From Hyphomicrobiales bacterium (lineage in GTDB: Bacteria; Pseudomonadota; Alphaproteobacteria; Rhizobiales; Rhizobiaceae), in the NCBI GenBank assembly GCA_900470195.1, contig UEIJ01000005.1, positions 186,001 to 250,000 of the forward strand: DNA of 64,000 nt, given 5' to 3'. Position 1 is the stretch's first letter. Every line of letters starts with the position of its first letter. Made by a program: the position numbers and the translations under genes. A model generated the notes under the pieces. It was not told the DNA's origin, searched no databases, and saw nothing but the letters and a program-made list of their open reading frames with translations. Of this stretch, positions 7,258 through 13,547 are shown in pieces.

Positions 7258-7730
7258 TTTCCTGCCTCCAGACGCCGCAATACGTTCTCCAAGGCGCGGA
7301 TCGCCTCGCGCACTTCCTTGGTGATTTCGCGTTTTTCACCCGCGTCAATGCGTCCATCTTCCAGCGCCGTAACGATGGATTTCGAAACGTCCATCGCCTC
7401 GGACATGACGCGGTGCGCATCCATTTCAGTGAGGGGCACATTGTCGGGTGCTTTCATGGCCCCCGACGATGCCGGGACAAGCTCATATCCGAGCAATCCC
7501 GCTGCAGCCTTTATGATCGTCGGCGTTTGCGCTCGCCGGTCGACCTCGACCGCGACATCAATCGGCATGAAGCTGTCGGCGTGCTCCTCGCCAAACGATG
7601 CGTACTTGGAAAGCGTCGACACGCCGACACGGGTAAAGGGCACGATGCAGGAAATGCCGCCCGACAGCATGTACGCGCCATCGGTAGCAGACTTGAGGGA
7701 ACGCTGTTCTTGCTCGGAAATTGTGCGCAC
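7254..7730 (-). CDS. Phage regulatory protein CII-like (CP76 family)
   Basis: A 158-residue protein opening with R-T-I-S-E-Q-E-Q-R-S-L-K-S-A-T and a helix-turn-helix (VPFTRVGVSTLSKYAS) that is typical of the phage regulatory CII family, followed by the F-M-P-I-D-V-A-V-E-V-D-R segment that is well conserved in it. The C-terminal 60 residues are helical and charged (E-D-G-R-I-D-A-G-E-K-R-E-I), likely for oligomerisation. It is the first gene of the long minus-strand early operon, downstream of the Cro-position gene and tRNA, which is the lambda cII position. It probably steers lysogeny versus replication. Confidence 0.75.
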   Translation of the reverse strand: MRTISEQEQRSLKSATDGAYMLSGGISCIVPFTRVGVSTLSKYASFGEEHADSFMPIDVAVEVDRRAQTPTIIKAAAGLLGYELVPASSGAMKAPDNVPLTEMDAHRVMSEAMDVSKSIVTALEDGRIDAGEKREITKEVREAIRALENVLRRLEAGK

Positions 7731-7863
7731 GGAAACACCCCTGAAAATTTCAAGGAAAAAAGTTCGTCAAAGGATTCGATGAAGTTGGTCAGCCCAGCCG
7801 GTACGACTGAAAAATCAGATTAACCAGGTGGCCCACAGGCCGAGGAAACGACCGATGAAGTCA

Positions 7864-8352
7864 TTACATCGCACTCCCCAGAACAGAGGATGCCGGGGCG
7901 CGTCCGGCGTCGTCCTTACGGCGCGCCCCGGCTTTTACGCCCGATGGGAGGATATCAGGCGATTGGAAACTGGTTGCAGGAGCGGGATTCGAACCCGCGA
8001 CCTGTTGGGTATGAACCAACTGAGCTACCACTGCTCTATCCTGCGACAAAGAAGCTGGAGCGTCCGAGGGCGGCAGGGACGCTCCAGCATCACCCGCAGA
8101 GGAACTGACGGGCGAATTCGTTTCAATTTCAGGCCTAAACACATCATCCGGCCAAACAGCATCGGTCGGCCAGTGATTGGAGAGCCATCGCAAGGCACCG
8201 TTAAGACGAGAGACCGTTAGATCACCGCCATTCCGCAGCGAACCAATCTTTTTGCTATCGCCAAACAAACGACTGCTTACGGTTTTGTCCTGCAAATCCG
8301 TCGCATGCTTGTAGCTATCGATAAGGATCAAAAGGTGCTCAATCTCAATCAT
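7864..8352 (-). CDS. Cro-position DNA-binding protein; its reading frame runs through a tRNA gene
   Basis: The reading frame has 162 codons from ATG 8352. Residues about 1-80 (DSYKHATDLQDKTVSSRLFG, then GDLTVSRLNGALRWLSNHWP) look like a small helical DNA-binding protein found next to repressors in Rhizobiales phages. Residues from about 100 on are low complexity, and the stretch at 8045-7971 is the antisense-free read-through of a tRNA gene (Q-Q-V-A-G-S-N-P-A-P is a known tRNA read-through signature). The real product may be shorter in related phages. ATG 8352 is preferred over 8391, which would lie upstream of the predicted promoter. Confidence 0.55.
   Translation of the reverse strand: MIEIEHLLILIDSYKHATDLQDKTVSSRLFGDSKKIGSLRNGGDLTVSRLNGALRWLSNHWPTDAVWPDDVFRPEIETNSPVSSSAGDAGASLPPSDAPASLSQDRAVVAQLVHTQQVAGSNPAPATSFQSPDILPSGVKAGARRKDDAGRAPASSVLGSAM
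7971..8045 (-). tRNA. tRNA-Met (anticodon CAT), initiator-like, prophage encoded
   Basis: A 75-nt gene with encoded CCA folds into a full cloverleaf: acceptor CGCAGGA / TCCTGCA, D arm GAGC / GCTC, anticodon arm GTTGG-TTCATAC-CCAAC and T arm GCGGG-TTCGAAT-CCCGC. The C1-A72 mismatch and the purine-pyrimidine A11-T24 pair in the D stem are identity features of bacterial initiator tRNA. The anticodon stem has two of the three consecutive G-C pairs of classic initiators. It is inside the prophage, between the CII-like gene and the repressor. Confidence 0.85.
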
Positions 8353-8358
8353 GAGCAG

Positions 8359-8387
8359 AAAATCGGTTATTTTACCGAAAATGTCAA
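8359..8387 (-). promoter_or_regulatory. Candidate early (PR-like) promoter over an operator
   Basis: On the minus strand TTGACA (8387-8382) is a perfect -35 box. A spacer of 17 bases contains the operator at 8364-8377, and the -10 position reads GATTTT (8364-8359), a weak match. If used, the transcript would begin close to the ATG at 8352, so the first gene might be read almost without a leader. Confidence 0.4.
8364..8377. promoter_or_regulatory. Repressor operator, right cluster site 1
   Basis: CGGTTATTTTACCG, matching the 14-bp pattern CGGT-N6-ACCG that recurs around the repressor gene. It sits in the spacer of the candidate promoter for the Cro-position gene. Confidence 0.65.
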
Positions 8388-8397
8388 TCAATCAATT

Positions 8398-8411
8398 CGG
8401 TTTTCTTATCG
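8398..8411. promoter_or_regulatory. Repressor operator, right cluster site 2 (weak)
   Basis: CGGTTTTCTTATCG has one perfect half-site and one mismatch in the other half. It is spaced 34-35 bases from its two neighbours, which supports its inclusion in a three-site cluster. Confidence 0.4.
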
Positions 8412-8432
8412 ATACACTGGAAAACCCGGATT

Positions 8433-8446
8433 CGGTAATATTACCA
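8433..8446. promoter_or_regulatory. Repressor operator, right cluster site 3
   Basis: CGGTAATATTACCA, with a perfect 12-bp palindrome GGTAATATTACC, ends two bases before the repressor ATG and overlaps its ribosome-binding region. Binding here would shut down repressor synthesis, as in lambda autoregulation. Confidence 0.6.
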
Positions 8447-8448
8447 CT

Positions 8449-9081
8449 ATGTTATCAGATGTACTAAACCGGATCCAAAAGCGGCTTGACGCTGTCGGCC
8501 TCAAAGAATCACGCGCTGCGACTTTGGCAGGATTAAGTAACTCGGCCATAAGAAACATGAGGCGCGCTGTTGCGGCAGGAAAAGATCAGGGGGCGTCAAT
8601 CAAGACGCTTGAGAAGCTCGCACCGGTACTAGAAACAAATGTCGCATGGCTTTTAGAAGGCACAGGCAATGAGGAAGGTGATTTATCTCCCGCCGCGATT
8701 GCCGACGTGCCTCTTGTGTCATGGGTGAGCGCCGGTGAACTTACGCATCAAGATCCAGTAATTGATCTCGACGACTACCCCACTGTTCCAACGGTTAACT
8801 TACCAGAGGGAAACTGGATCGCGCTAAGAGTCGAAGGACCATCAATGAACAAGATCAGCCCTCCCGACTCCATTATTTTCGTCAACCTTAACGACAAGCG
8901 CCTCGTACCAAACGGCTGCTACGTCATCTGCGATGAAACAGGTAAGGCAACATACAAACGCTATCGACCTGGCGAAGAACCACAATTCCAACCAGCCTCA
9001 TATGAAAACATTCAGCCGCCCCACTTAGAAGGCGCTATCAACGTCATCGGACGAGTGAAACGATCAATTATCGACATGTAG
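8449..9081 (+). CDS. Prophage repressor, S24/LexA-type self-cleaving protein
   Basis: A 210-residue repressor. Residues about 5-70 are a helix-turn-helix domain (SRAATLAGLSNSAIRNMRRA, closing with W-L-L-E-G). Residues about 95-205 are an S24 peptidase-like domain with an Ala-Gly cleavage site (WVSAGEL), the catalytic Ser in V-E-G-P-S-M-N and the catalytic Lys in G-K-A-T-Y-K-R-Y. It should maintain lysogeny and be inactivated through RecA during DNA damage. ATG 8449 is chosen because it follows an operator and begins the conserved domain. Its strand is opposite to the early operon. A strong terminator follows. Confidence 0.88.
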   Translation: MLSDVLNRIQKRLDAVGLKESRAATLAGLSNSAIRNMRRAVAAGKDQGASIKTLEKLAPVLETNVAWLLEGTGNEEGDLSPAAIADVPLVSWVSAGELTHQDPVIDLDDYPTVPTVNLPEGNWIALRVEGPSMNKISPPDSIIFVNLNDKRLVPNGCYVICDETGKATYKRYRPGEEPQFQPASYENIQPPHLEGAINVIGRVKRSIIDM

Positions 9082-9087
9082 ATCATC

Positions 9088-9117
9088 AACCCCGCCCGAT
9101 TGGCGGGGTTTTTTTGT
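9088..9117 (+). terminator. Terminator of the repressor gene
   Basis: AACCCCGCC / GGCGGGGTT form a 9-bp stem around a five-base loop, followed by an uninterrupted run of T from 9109. It starts seven bases after the repressor stop. Confidence 0.85.
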
Positions 9118-9139
9118 TCGTTCTAGAACACAGATGATT

Positions 9140-9153
9140 CGGTTCTTAAACCG
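9140..9153. promoter_or_regulatory. Repressor operator, left cluster site 1
   Basis: CGGTTCTTAAACCG, with perfect five-base arms (CGGTT / AACCG), same length and outer bases as the other operators. Confidence 0.55.
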
Positions 9154-9172
9154 AGCTTTATGTTTTTATTTT

Positions 9173-9186
9173 CGGTAATTTTACCG
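9173..9186. promoter_or_regulatory. Repressor operator, left cluster site 2
   Basis: CGGTAATTTTACCG, the best consensus match (CGGTAA / TTACCG arms). It lies 33 bases from site 1 and 29 from site 3. Confidence 0.65.
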
Positions 9187-9193
9187 ACTCCTA

Positions 9194-9222
9194 TTGCAAA
9201 TCGGTTATTTTACCGATATCGA
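9194..9222 (+). promoter_or_regulatory. Candidate rightward (PL-like) promoter with operator in its spacer
   Basis: TTGCAA (9194-9199) serves as -35, a 17-base spacer holds the operator CGGTTATTTTACCG at 9202-9215, and TATCGA (9217-9222) is a possible -10, with TATAGT just after it as an alternative. It would drive the plus-strand operon that begins at 9312. Its layout mirrors the promoter on the other side of the repressor. Confidence 0.45.
9202..9215. promoter_or_regulatory. Repressor operator, left cluster site 3
   Basis: CGGTTATTTTACCG, identical in all 14 bases to the site at 8364-8377, placed between the candidate -35 and -10 of the rightward promoter. Confidence 0.65.
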
Positions 9223-9311
9223 TATAGTGCCCCCCAACGGAAAGCCGGTGGCGCTAGATCGGGAATGAGCACAAGCGCCATCGGTTCTCCCACCTCTAAT
9301 GGAGAAGCACG

Positions 9312-9542
9312 ATGATTCAGTACCAAACCGCACCAATTGCCAAGCCAGCACCACTTTGCACCCAGAGCATCATCGGCAAGCTTGCCGACACAATGCTGGA
9401 AATGGCCTTTTCTGGCCAAAACGTCACCCCAGAAACATTGGAAAGCTACGGATTTAGCAAGGACGTTGTCGAGCGTTATGGCGCACGCGCCACCGCCCTC
9501 GCCCGCCGCCGCTCAATCCGCAGGATCGAACGCTACATCTAA
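9312..9542 (+). CDS. Small phage early protein of unknown function (76 residues)
   Basis: First gene of the rightward operon. The protein has a proline-rich N terminus, a helical centre (IIGKLADTMLEMAFSGQ) and a basic tail (R-R-R-S-I-R-R-I-E-R). The central V-T-P-E-T-L-E-S-Y-G-F-S resembles a short helix-turn-helix, so DNA binding is possible. GGAGAAG precedes the ATG. I do not recognise a named family. Confidence 0.6.
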   Translation: MIQYQTAPIAKPAPLCTQSIIGKLADTMLEMAFSGQNVTPETLESYGFSKDVVERYGARATALARRRSIRRIERYI

Positions 9543-9576
9543 GTAGCGCCGATCCTTCCAGATCGTGGAGGGTGGC

Positions 9577-9957
9577 ATGGCAGAGCATTTCAATATCAGC
9601 CCACACATGACGGCAGCGGATTTCGATTGCCCGATCCGCAACACTTATCTCGGACAGGCGCATATCGCCGGAACGGGACCGGAAGGCACGACCTGCCGCC
9701 AGTGCAAGCACTGGGGAAAGACAAAGTTCATCAAAGATGAACACGGCAACTATGTCGAAAAGTTTGCCCCCCCCAAGCGGAATGGCAAAAAGAACAAGCT
9801 GTATCCGGGCGAGCCGAAAGACGCCTACTGCCTCAAGCCCATCCTCAACAAAGCAAAGCGAGCCATCCCGCATCGCGCGTTGTCGTGCCGATTTTTCGAG
9901 CCGAGCGAGAACCCGATGCCCATTCTCACCGGTAAGGATCGTAACCATGCAGGATAA
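9577..9957 (+). CDS. Phage protein with a cysteine-rich metal-binding-like segment
   Basis: A 126-residue protein. Four cysteines occur as C-R-Q-C near residue 47 and as single Cys residues near 88 and 107, so a zinc site is plausible. H-W-G-K-T-K-F directly follows the C-x-x-C. The middle is strongly basic. ATG at 9577 is chosen because GGAGGG lies eight bases upstream; the in-frame ATG at 9565 is part of that ribosome-binding sequence. It overlaps the next gene. Function is unknown. Confidence 0.6.
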   Translation: MAEHFNISPHMTAADFDCPIRNTYLGQAHIAGTGPEGTTCRQCKHWGKTKFIKDEHGNYVEKFAPPKRNGKKNKLYPGEPKDAYCLKPILNKAKRAIPHRALSCRFFEPSENPMPILTGKDRNHAG

Positions 9958-10105
9958 TCACGAGTTTAAAACCGAAACAGGCGGCTTTCACTTGCCGACG
10001 GTATACCAGACCGAAGACAGCGACCTGAATTACATGATCGTTCTGTCCACTCTGATTGCGTGCGTCGCTTGCGCAGCCATTCTGGCATCGCGAATTTTCG
10101 GCTGA
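9947..10105 (+). CDS. Small phage membrane protein (52 residues)
   Basis: ATG at 9947 overlaps the end of the upstream gene. The product has a polar half and a C-terminal membrane segment (M-I-V-L-S-T-L-I-A-C-V-A-C-A-A-I-L-A) ending in S-R-I-F-G. A holin or superinfection-related role is possible, but nothing specific points to it. Confidence 0.55.
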   Translation: MQDNHEFKTETGGFHLPTVYQTEDSDLNYMIVLSTLIACVACAAILASRIFG

Positions 10106-10118
10106 TCGACCGAATTTT

Positions 10119-10403
10119 ATGGCCCGTTGGTCAGATCAGGGAGAACGGCAGGCAATAGCGGATGAAACCCGCGATGCCGTTCTCGATACGATCTTCAACC
10201 AGTGGCGCGAGATCCGCACATCCGGCGTGTCCGCCGAGGACGCCTTGGACGGCCTGACCGAAGGCCTACTGGCAGCGGTCGCAACGCTCATCACCACAGT
10301 AACCGTGCCGGAGAGGCGCGAGGCAATGCCGCGATTAGCGGCAAACCGTTTGATTCATCAATTCAAAATCACCCGCGAGAGGGGCTTGGATCCGCATGAC
10401 TAA
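10119..10403 (+). CDS. Phage protein of unknown function (94 residues)
   Basis: A helical acidic-then-basic protein (starting MARWSDQGERQAIADETRDA). A repeated Ala/Leu heptad pattern in its centre suggests a coiled-coil dimer. ATG 10119 is preferred over the earlier in-frame ATG because it removes an unlikely N terminus that overlaps the membrane protein. Its end overlaps the next gene by eight bases, so the two are co-translated. Confidence 0.55.
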   Translation: MARWSDQGERQAIADETRDAVLDTIFNQWREIRTSGVSAEDALDGLTEGLLAAVATLITTVTVPERREAMPRLAANRLIHQFKITRERGLDPHD

Positions 10404-11340
10404 GATTGTTGCATACAAAGGCTTTGACGCCGAGCTGCGCTGCCGAGGATACCAGTTTGAGCTGAGTAAGAGCTTCCAGCATCAAGGCGGCGTTGTCGCC
10501 TGTGAAAGCGGCTTCCATGCCTGCGAATACCCTCTTGATGTCTTCGGATATTATCCTCCAGCGAGCAGCCGTTATGGAGAGATCGAGCTTTCCGGCGACA
10601 CTAGCAAGGAAGGTAAAGACACCAAAATCGCAGCAGCCGAAATCACCATCAAAGCAGAGTTGAAAATCCCGGAATTGATCGCAGCCGCAGTGCGCTACAT
10701 CGTCGAGCGGGCCAAACGCATTGATGGTCATCACGCATCTGGCGAACGCGAGCTAATAGAAGTTCAAGGCGACCGATCGATTGCAACTGTATCAGGACAC
10801 TGGAGCGCTGCCACCGCAACGGGATACCAGAGCGCTGCCACCGCATCAGGAGACCGGAGCGCTGCCACCGCATCAGGACGCTGGAGCGCTGCCACCGCAA
10901 CAGGAGACCGGAGCGCTGCCACCGCAACAGGAGGCCGGAGCGCTGCCACCGCAACGGGATACCAGAGCGCTGCCACCGCATCAGGACGCTGGAGCGCTGC
11001 CACCGCAACAGGAGACCGGAGCGCTGCCACCGCAACAGGATACCAGAGCGCTGCCACCGCAACAGGTGACTGGAGCGCTGCCACCGCAACGGGATACCAG
11101 AGCGCTGCCACCGCAACAGGATACCAGAGCGCTGCCACCGCAACAGGAGGCCGGAGCGCTGCCACCGCAACAGGGTATCAGGGCAAGGTACGTGGCAGAG
11201 AAGGTTGTGCGCTGTTCCTCGTCGAACATAACGACCAGATGGAGATCGTCGCGGTATGGGCGGGAGTCGTCGGTCAGAACGATATTAAGCCGGATACGTT
11301 TTACATCCTCCGGAACGGCCAGCCAGTCGAGACCGAGTAA
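10396..11340 (+). CDS. Phage repeat protein with 9-residue SAATATG repeats (DUF7666-like)
   Basis: A 314-residue protein in three parts. The N-terminal 115 residues (YKGFDAELRCRGYQFEL, then CESGFHACEYPLDVFGYY) match a family widespread in phages and genomic islands; I recall it as DUF7666 but cannot verify the name. Residues about 126-260 are 14 perfect 9-residue units of pattern x-x-S-A-A-T-A-[TS]-G plus one degenerate unit, a periodicity that suits a beta-solenoid. The last 55 residues (G-C-A-L-F-L-V-E-H, then KPDTFYILRNGQPVE) form a conserved cap. The role is unknown. Confidence 0.7.
   Translation: MTKIVAYKGFDAELRCRGYQFELSKSFQHQGGVVACESGFHACEYPLDVFGYYPPASSRYGEIELSGDTSKEGKDTKIAAAEITIKAELKIPELIAAAVRYIVERAKRIDGHHASGERELIEVQGDRSIATVSGHWSAATATGYQSAATASGDRSAATASGRWSAATATGDRSAATATGGRSAATATGYQSAATASGRWSAATATGDRSAATATGYQSAATATGDWSAATATGYQSAATATGYQSAATATGGRSAATATGYQGKVRGREGCALFLVEHNDQMEIVAVWAGVVGQNDIKPDTFYILRNGQPVETE
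10798..11175 (+). repeat. Tandem array of fourteen 27-bp repeats inside a coding gene
   Basis: Exactly 14 units of 27 bases (378 bases), each with an almost invariant AGCGCTGCCACCGCA core and a variable first dipeptide codon pair (H-W, Y-Q, D-R, R-W, G-R or D-W). The near-identity keeps all six frames open, so long false frames appear on both strands here. Confidence 0.95.
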
Positions 11341-11594
11341 TGGGCCGCTCTCGCAAAAAACCTCCAATGACTGCCGAGCGCGTGGAGAACGCGCTCGACA
11401 TCCTCGCGCGCATCATGGCCGGGGCACCGAAGGGCGAAGCCGTCCTTATGGTCCCACTGTGGAAGCGCCTGGAATCCGAGCTGGAGAAATTGCGAGACGC
11501 TGAGGACGTCGTCGCTCTAGCACTAACTCGAGCGCGGCAAGACATACCCACACTATGCGCGGCACCTTCTCTCACCAAACATCACACTAGATGA
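11340..11594 (+). CDS. Phage protein of unknown function (84 residues)
   Basis: Starts in TAATG with the repeat-protein gene, so it is probably translated by re-initiation. The product is mainly helical (RVENALDILARIMAGAPKGE, then a Leu-rich R-L-E-S-E-L-E-K-L-R segment) and basic at its start. It is the last gene of the rightward operon and converges with the AT-rich defence-like genes, overlapping the PIN-like gene by eight bases. No family was recognised. Confidence 0.55.
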   Translation: MGRSRKKPPMTAERVENALDILARIMAGAPKGEAVLMVPLWKRLESELEKLRDAEDVVALALTRARQDIPTLCAAPSLTKHHTR

Positions 11595-12084
11595 GAAAAT
11601 TTTCCGCCGTAGTTACTTCTATTTTAAAATTCTTTTTAAGGTGCTTGGAGAGTTTACCGCCCTTGTTTCTAATTTTTTCTTTAGTCTTAGCATTTGCACT
11701 TTTTGAACCTGGATCAAAAAGATCAATATCTTGTGTAATGATTGTGTCTGCCCCTGCACCTACTGCTATACCGGGCCACTTACAATCCGGTTTGGGTAGA
11801 CCCATCTGTATTAACTCCCGGAAGATTTCTCTATTCATAGTAAATGGAACAATTTTCTTATTGATAATCTCATCTGCTATCCAATCCTTTAGATTAATAC
11901 CGACAGATGAGGGCTTGCAACAATCGTTGTATTCTTGTATCGCTAGATTTTCACTGTCTATAGCAATACATCCCTTAACATAAACCTTATTAATCATACT
12001 CGTAAAAATATCTTCTTTACCGGATACTCTTTCGTCCTGAAATCCTTTTAAACAATTGGCGTCGATTACAGTAGGAGAACTCAT
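11587..12084 (-). CDS. PIN-like nuclease, putative effector of a two-gene phage-defence module
   Basis: A 165-residue protein with the layout of a PIN-domain ribonuclease: Asp8 in V-I-D-A-N-C at the end of the first strand, acidic residues around 43-51 (I-D-S-E-N-L), Asp100 and the C-terminal I-I-T-Q-D-I-D-L-F-D-P (Asp119, Asp121) typical of PIN folds. The last 35 residues are Lys-rich. It begins in ATGA with the ATPase gene, so the two are made together. The AT-rich codon use contrasts with the neighbouring phage genes. By analogy with other ATPase-nuclease pairs it may kill or arrest the infected cell; this is inferred. Confidence 0.65.
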   Translation of the reverse strand: MSSPTVIDANCLKGFQDERVSGKEDIFTSMINKVYVKGCIAIDSENLAIQEYNDCCKPSSVGINLKDWIADEIINKKIVPFTMNREIFRELIQMGLPKPDCKWPGIAVGAGADTIITQDIDLFDPGSKSANAKTKEKIRNKGGKLSKHLKKNFKIEVTTAENFLI

Positions 12085-13460
12085 TTACGCTCTCCCTTCA
12101 ATTTGTCTTCATTTATCGCGGATATCTCAGTTGAGCTTCTCTGCATTGCCGCCCTTGCAAGTGCGAGTGACTCTGCCTGTCGTTGCGGGAAGAATCCCCC
12201 TGGCCAAGTTGGAACGAAAGCGCCATCGGAAGACACACTAATTGGAGTTACTTCTTTTCTACCCTCAATATCATTTACATAGAATATGCGCACATCATCT
12301 GAGCTTATATCTCCCGCAGCGATGTGATATGCTACCCTAAGAACTAAATTATCGCTGTGTGTTTCCAAGAATACCTGACTATTTTTGCCTATGATACCGG
12401 CGTAGAACGTTCCAAGATCAGCTTGCGCATTAGGATGCAAGTGAATCTCCGGCTCTTGAACTACAAGTGTTGCCCTGGCATTGAACGGCCGCGCCCGGTA
12501 CTTAAGCTCTATACCAGAAACAAGAACGGGAAGAACTTGGCTACATCCAAAACCAACATCGCATATATTGTGGTCTAGCCCATCCTTCCCAATTACTACC
12601 AATTCATAATGACGCTCAGTCAAATATTTAACTTTAATACCCTTCGCGATGTTAGCATCGCTCAACCATTTTGAGATTTGCTCAACCAAACCAATCTGTT
12701 CGCCGCCGCGCTTAGAAGCGTCATTAGCAAGTATCGCTACAGTATTCTCGCCAAACCTACCAACCTTAGCTGCAGTCTCTCCAGAAGAAAGATACGTACG
12801 CTCTGGCATTTCTCGAAATGCACCCAGCGTGTCATAGTTACTGAAAGATTCGACTGCCATCCTTCTAAAAGAATTTACCTTTCTTTCAATACCTCTCAAG
12901 AAGGTGAATACCTCATCGTTGTATGGAAATTCTGTCGGATTATCCCTTTGCGAAAACTGTAACATCGCTACATATGGGAAGTTAGGTATAAACCCTCTAA
13001 GTCTCGGCCTCATCTTTCTTAGAAATGGCGCAACTTCCTCTATTTTTTTTCCTTTTATCTTAACGTCGTACCTATCTTTCGTAGATTGGTATTCGTAAAG
13101 AGAATCTCCATTCTCCAATAATTTAAATTTTGTCAGCTCAATTTCACGACGTTGAAGCCGATACTTCAGCTCAAACTCGTAAGTGAAATCAGCTATACCA
13201 AACGTAATTTTTACTGGGGTGTTTAACCTACCGCCGTGAACTAAGTCTTTAAATGTACCTAAACGGTCAAACTGGCCATTGAGAATTATAGGCCCACCAC
13301 TGGTATCGTCTAATTGCAGTGATTGAGCCATCAAATTCAAAGCGCTTATTGCGCTCGATTTCCCGGAATTATTTGGACCCACAAAAATATTCAGTCGCGA
13401 CAATTCAAAAGAGCAGTATTTAAACGCCCTATAGTTAGTTAACTCAATATACCTAATCAC
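12081..13460 (-). CDS. ABC-type (AAA_15/DUF3696-like) ATPase of a putative phage-defence module
   Basis: A 459-residue SMC/RecF/OLD-like ATPase. The N terminus reads I-R-Y-I-E-L-T-N-Y-R-A-F, followed by Walker A GPNNSGKS (28-35). A signature-like segment G-F-G-C-S-Q-V-L-P-V lies near 300-310, Walker B with Q-E-P-E-I-H-L-H-P near 333, and a switch region E-T-H-S-D-N-L just after. The order matches the DUF3696/AAA_15 family, members of which partner with nucleases or TOPRIM proteins in anti-phage systems (PARIS, Septu, OLD-type). It is upstream of and overlaps the PIN-like gene, next to the integrase, in clearly AT-rich DNA. Probably a sensor; the trigger is unknown. Confidence 0.75.
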   Translation of the reverse strand: MIRYIELTNYRAFKYCSFELSRLNIFVGPNNSGKSSAISALNLMAQSLQLDDTSGGPIILNGQFDRLGTFKDLVHGGRLNTPVKITFGIADFTYEFELKYRLQRREIELTKFKLLENGDSLYEYQSTKDRYDVKIKGKKIEEVAPFLRKMRPRLRGFIPNFPYVAMLQFSQRDNPTEFPYNDEVFTFLRGIERKVNSFRRMAVESFSNYDTLGAFREMPERTYLSSGETAAKVGRFGENTVAILANDASKRGGEQIGLVEQISKWLSDANIAKGIKVKYLTERHYELVVIGKDGLDHNICDVGFGCSQVLPVLVSGIELKYRARPFNARATLVVQEPEIHLHPNAQADLGTFYAGIIGKNSQVFLETHSDNLVLRVAYHIAAGDISSDDVRIFYVNDIEGRKEVTPISVSSDGAFVPTWPGGFFPQRQAESLALARAAMQRSSTEISAINEDKLKGERK

Positions 13461-13547
13461 TTCCCCCCCCTATGAACCGTAAATGCATTACACTCATATC
13501 GAATTATTTTATGAGTCGGAAGGTCTTTGGCTCAAAGCCGTTTCGGC

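Noticed and set aside
8364-9215. LexA boxes around the repressor
   Set aside because: The palindromes have CGGT / ACCG outer bases and N6 centres, unlike the GAAC/GTTC-type alphaproteobacterial LexA site, and they cluster only at the repressor.
10798-11175. Possible CRISPR array
   Set aside because: The repeats are directly adjacent without unique spacers and encode a protein; no cas genes are present.
10649-11503. Long frames on both strands within the 27-bp repeat array
   Set aside because: They are by-products of a repeat whose unit length is a multiple of three; only the frame of 10396-11340 has conserved domains at both ends.
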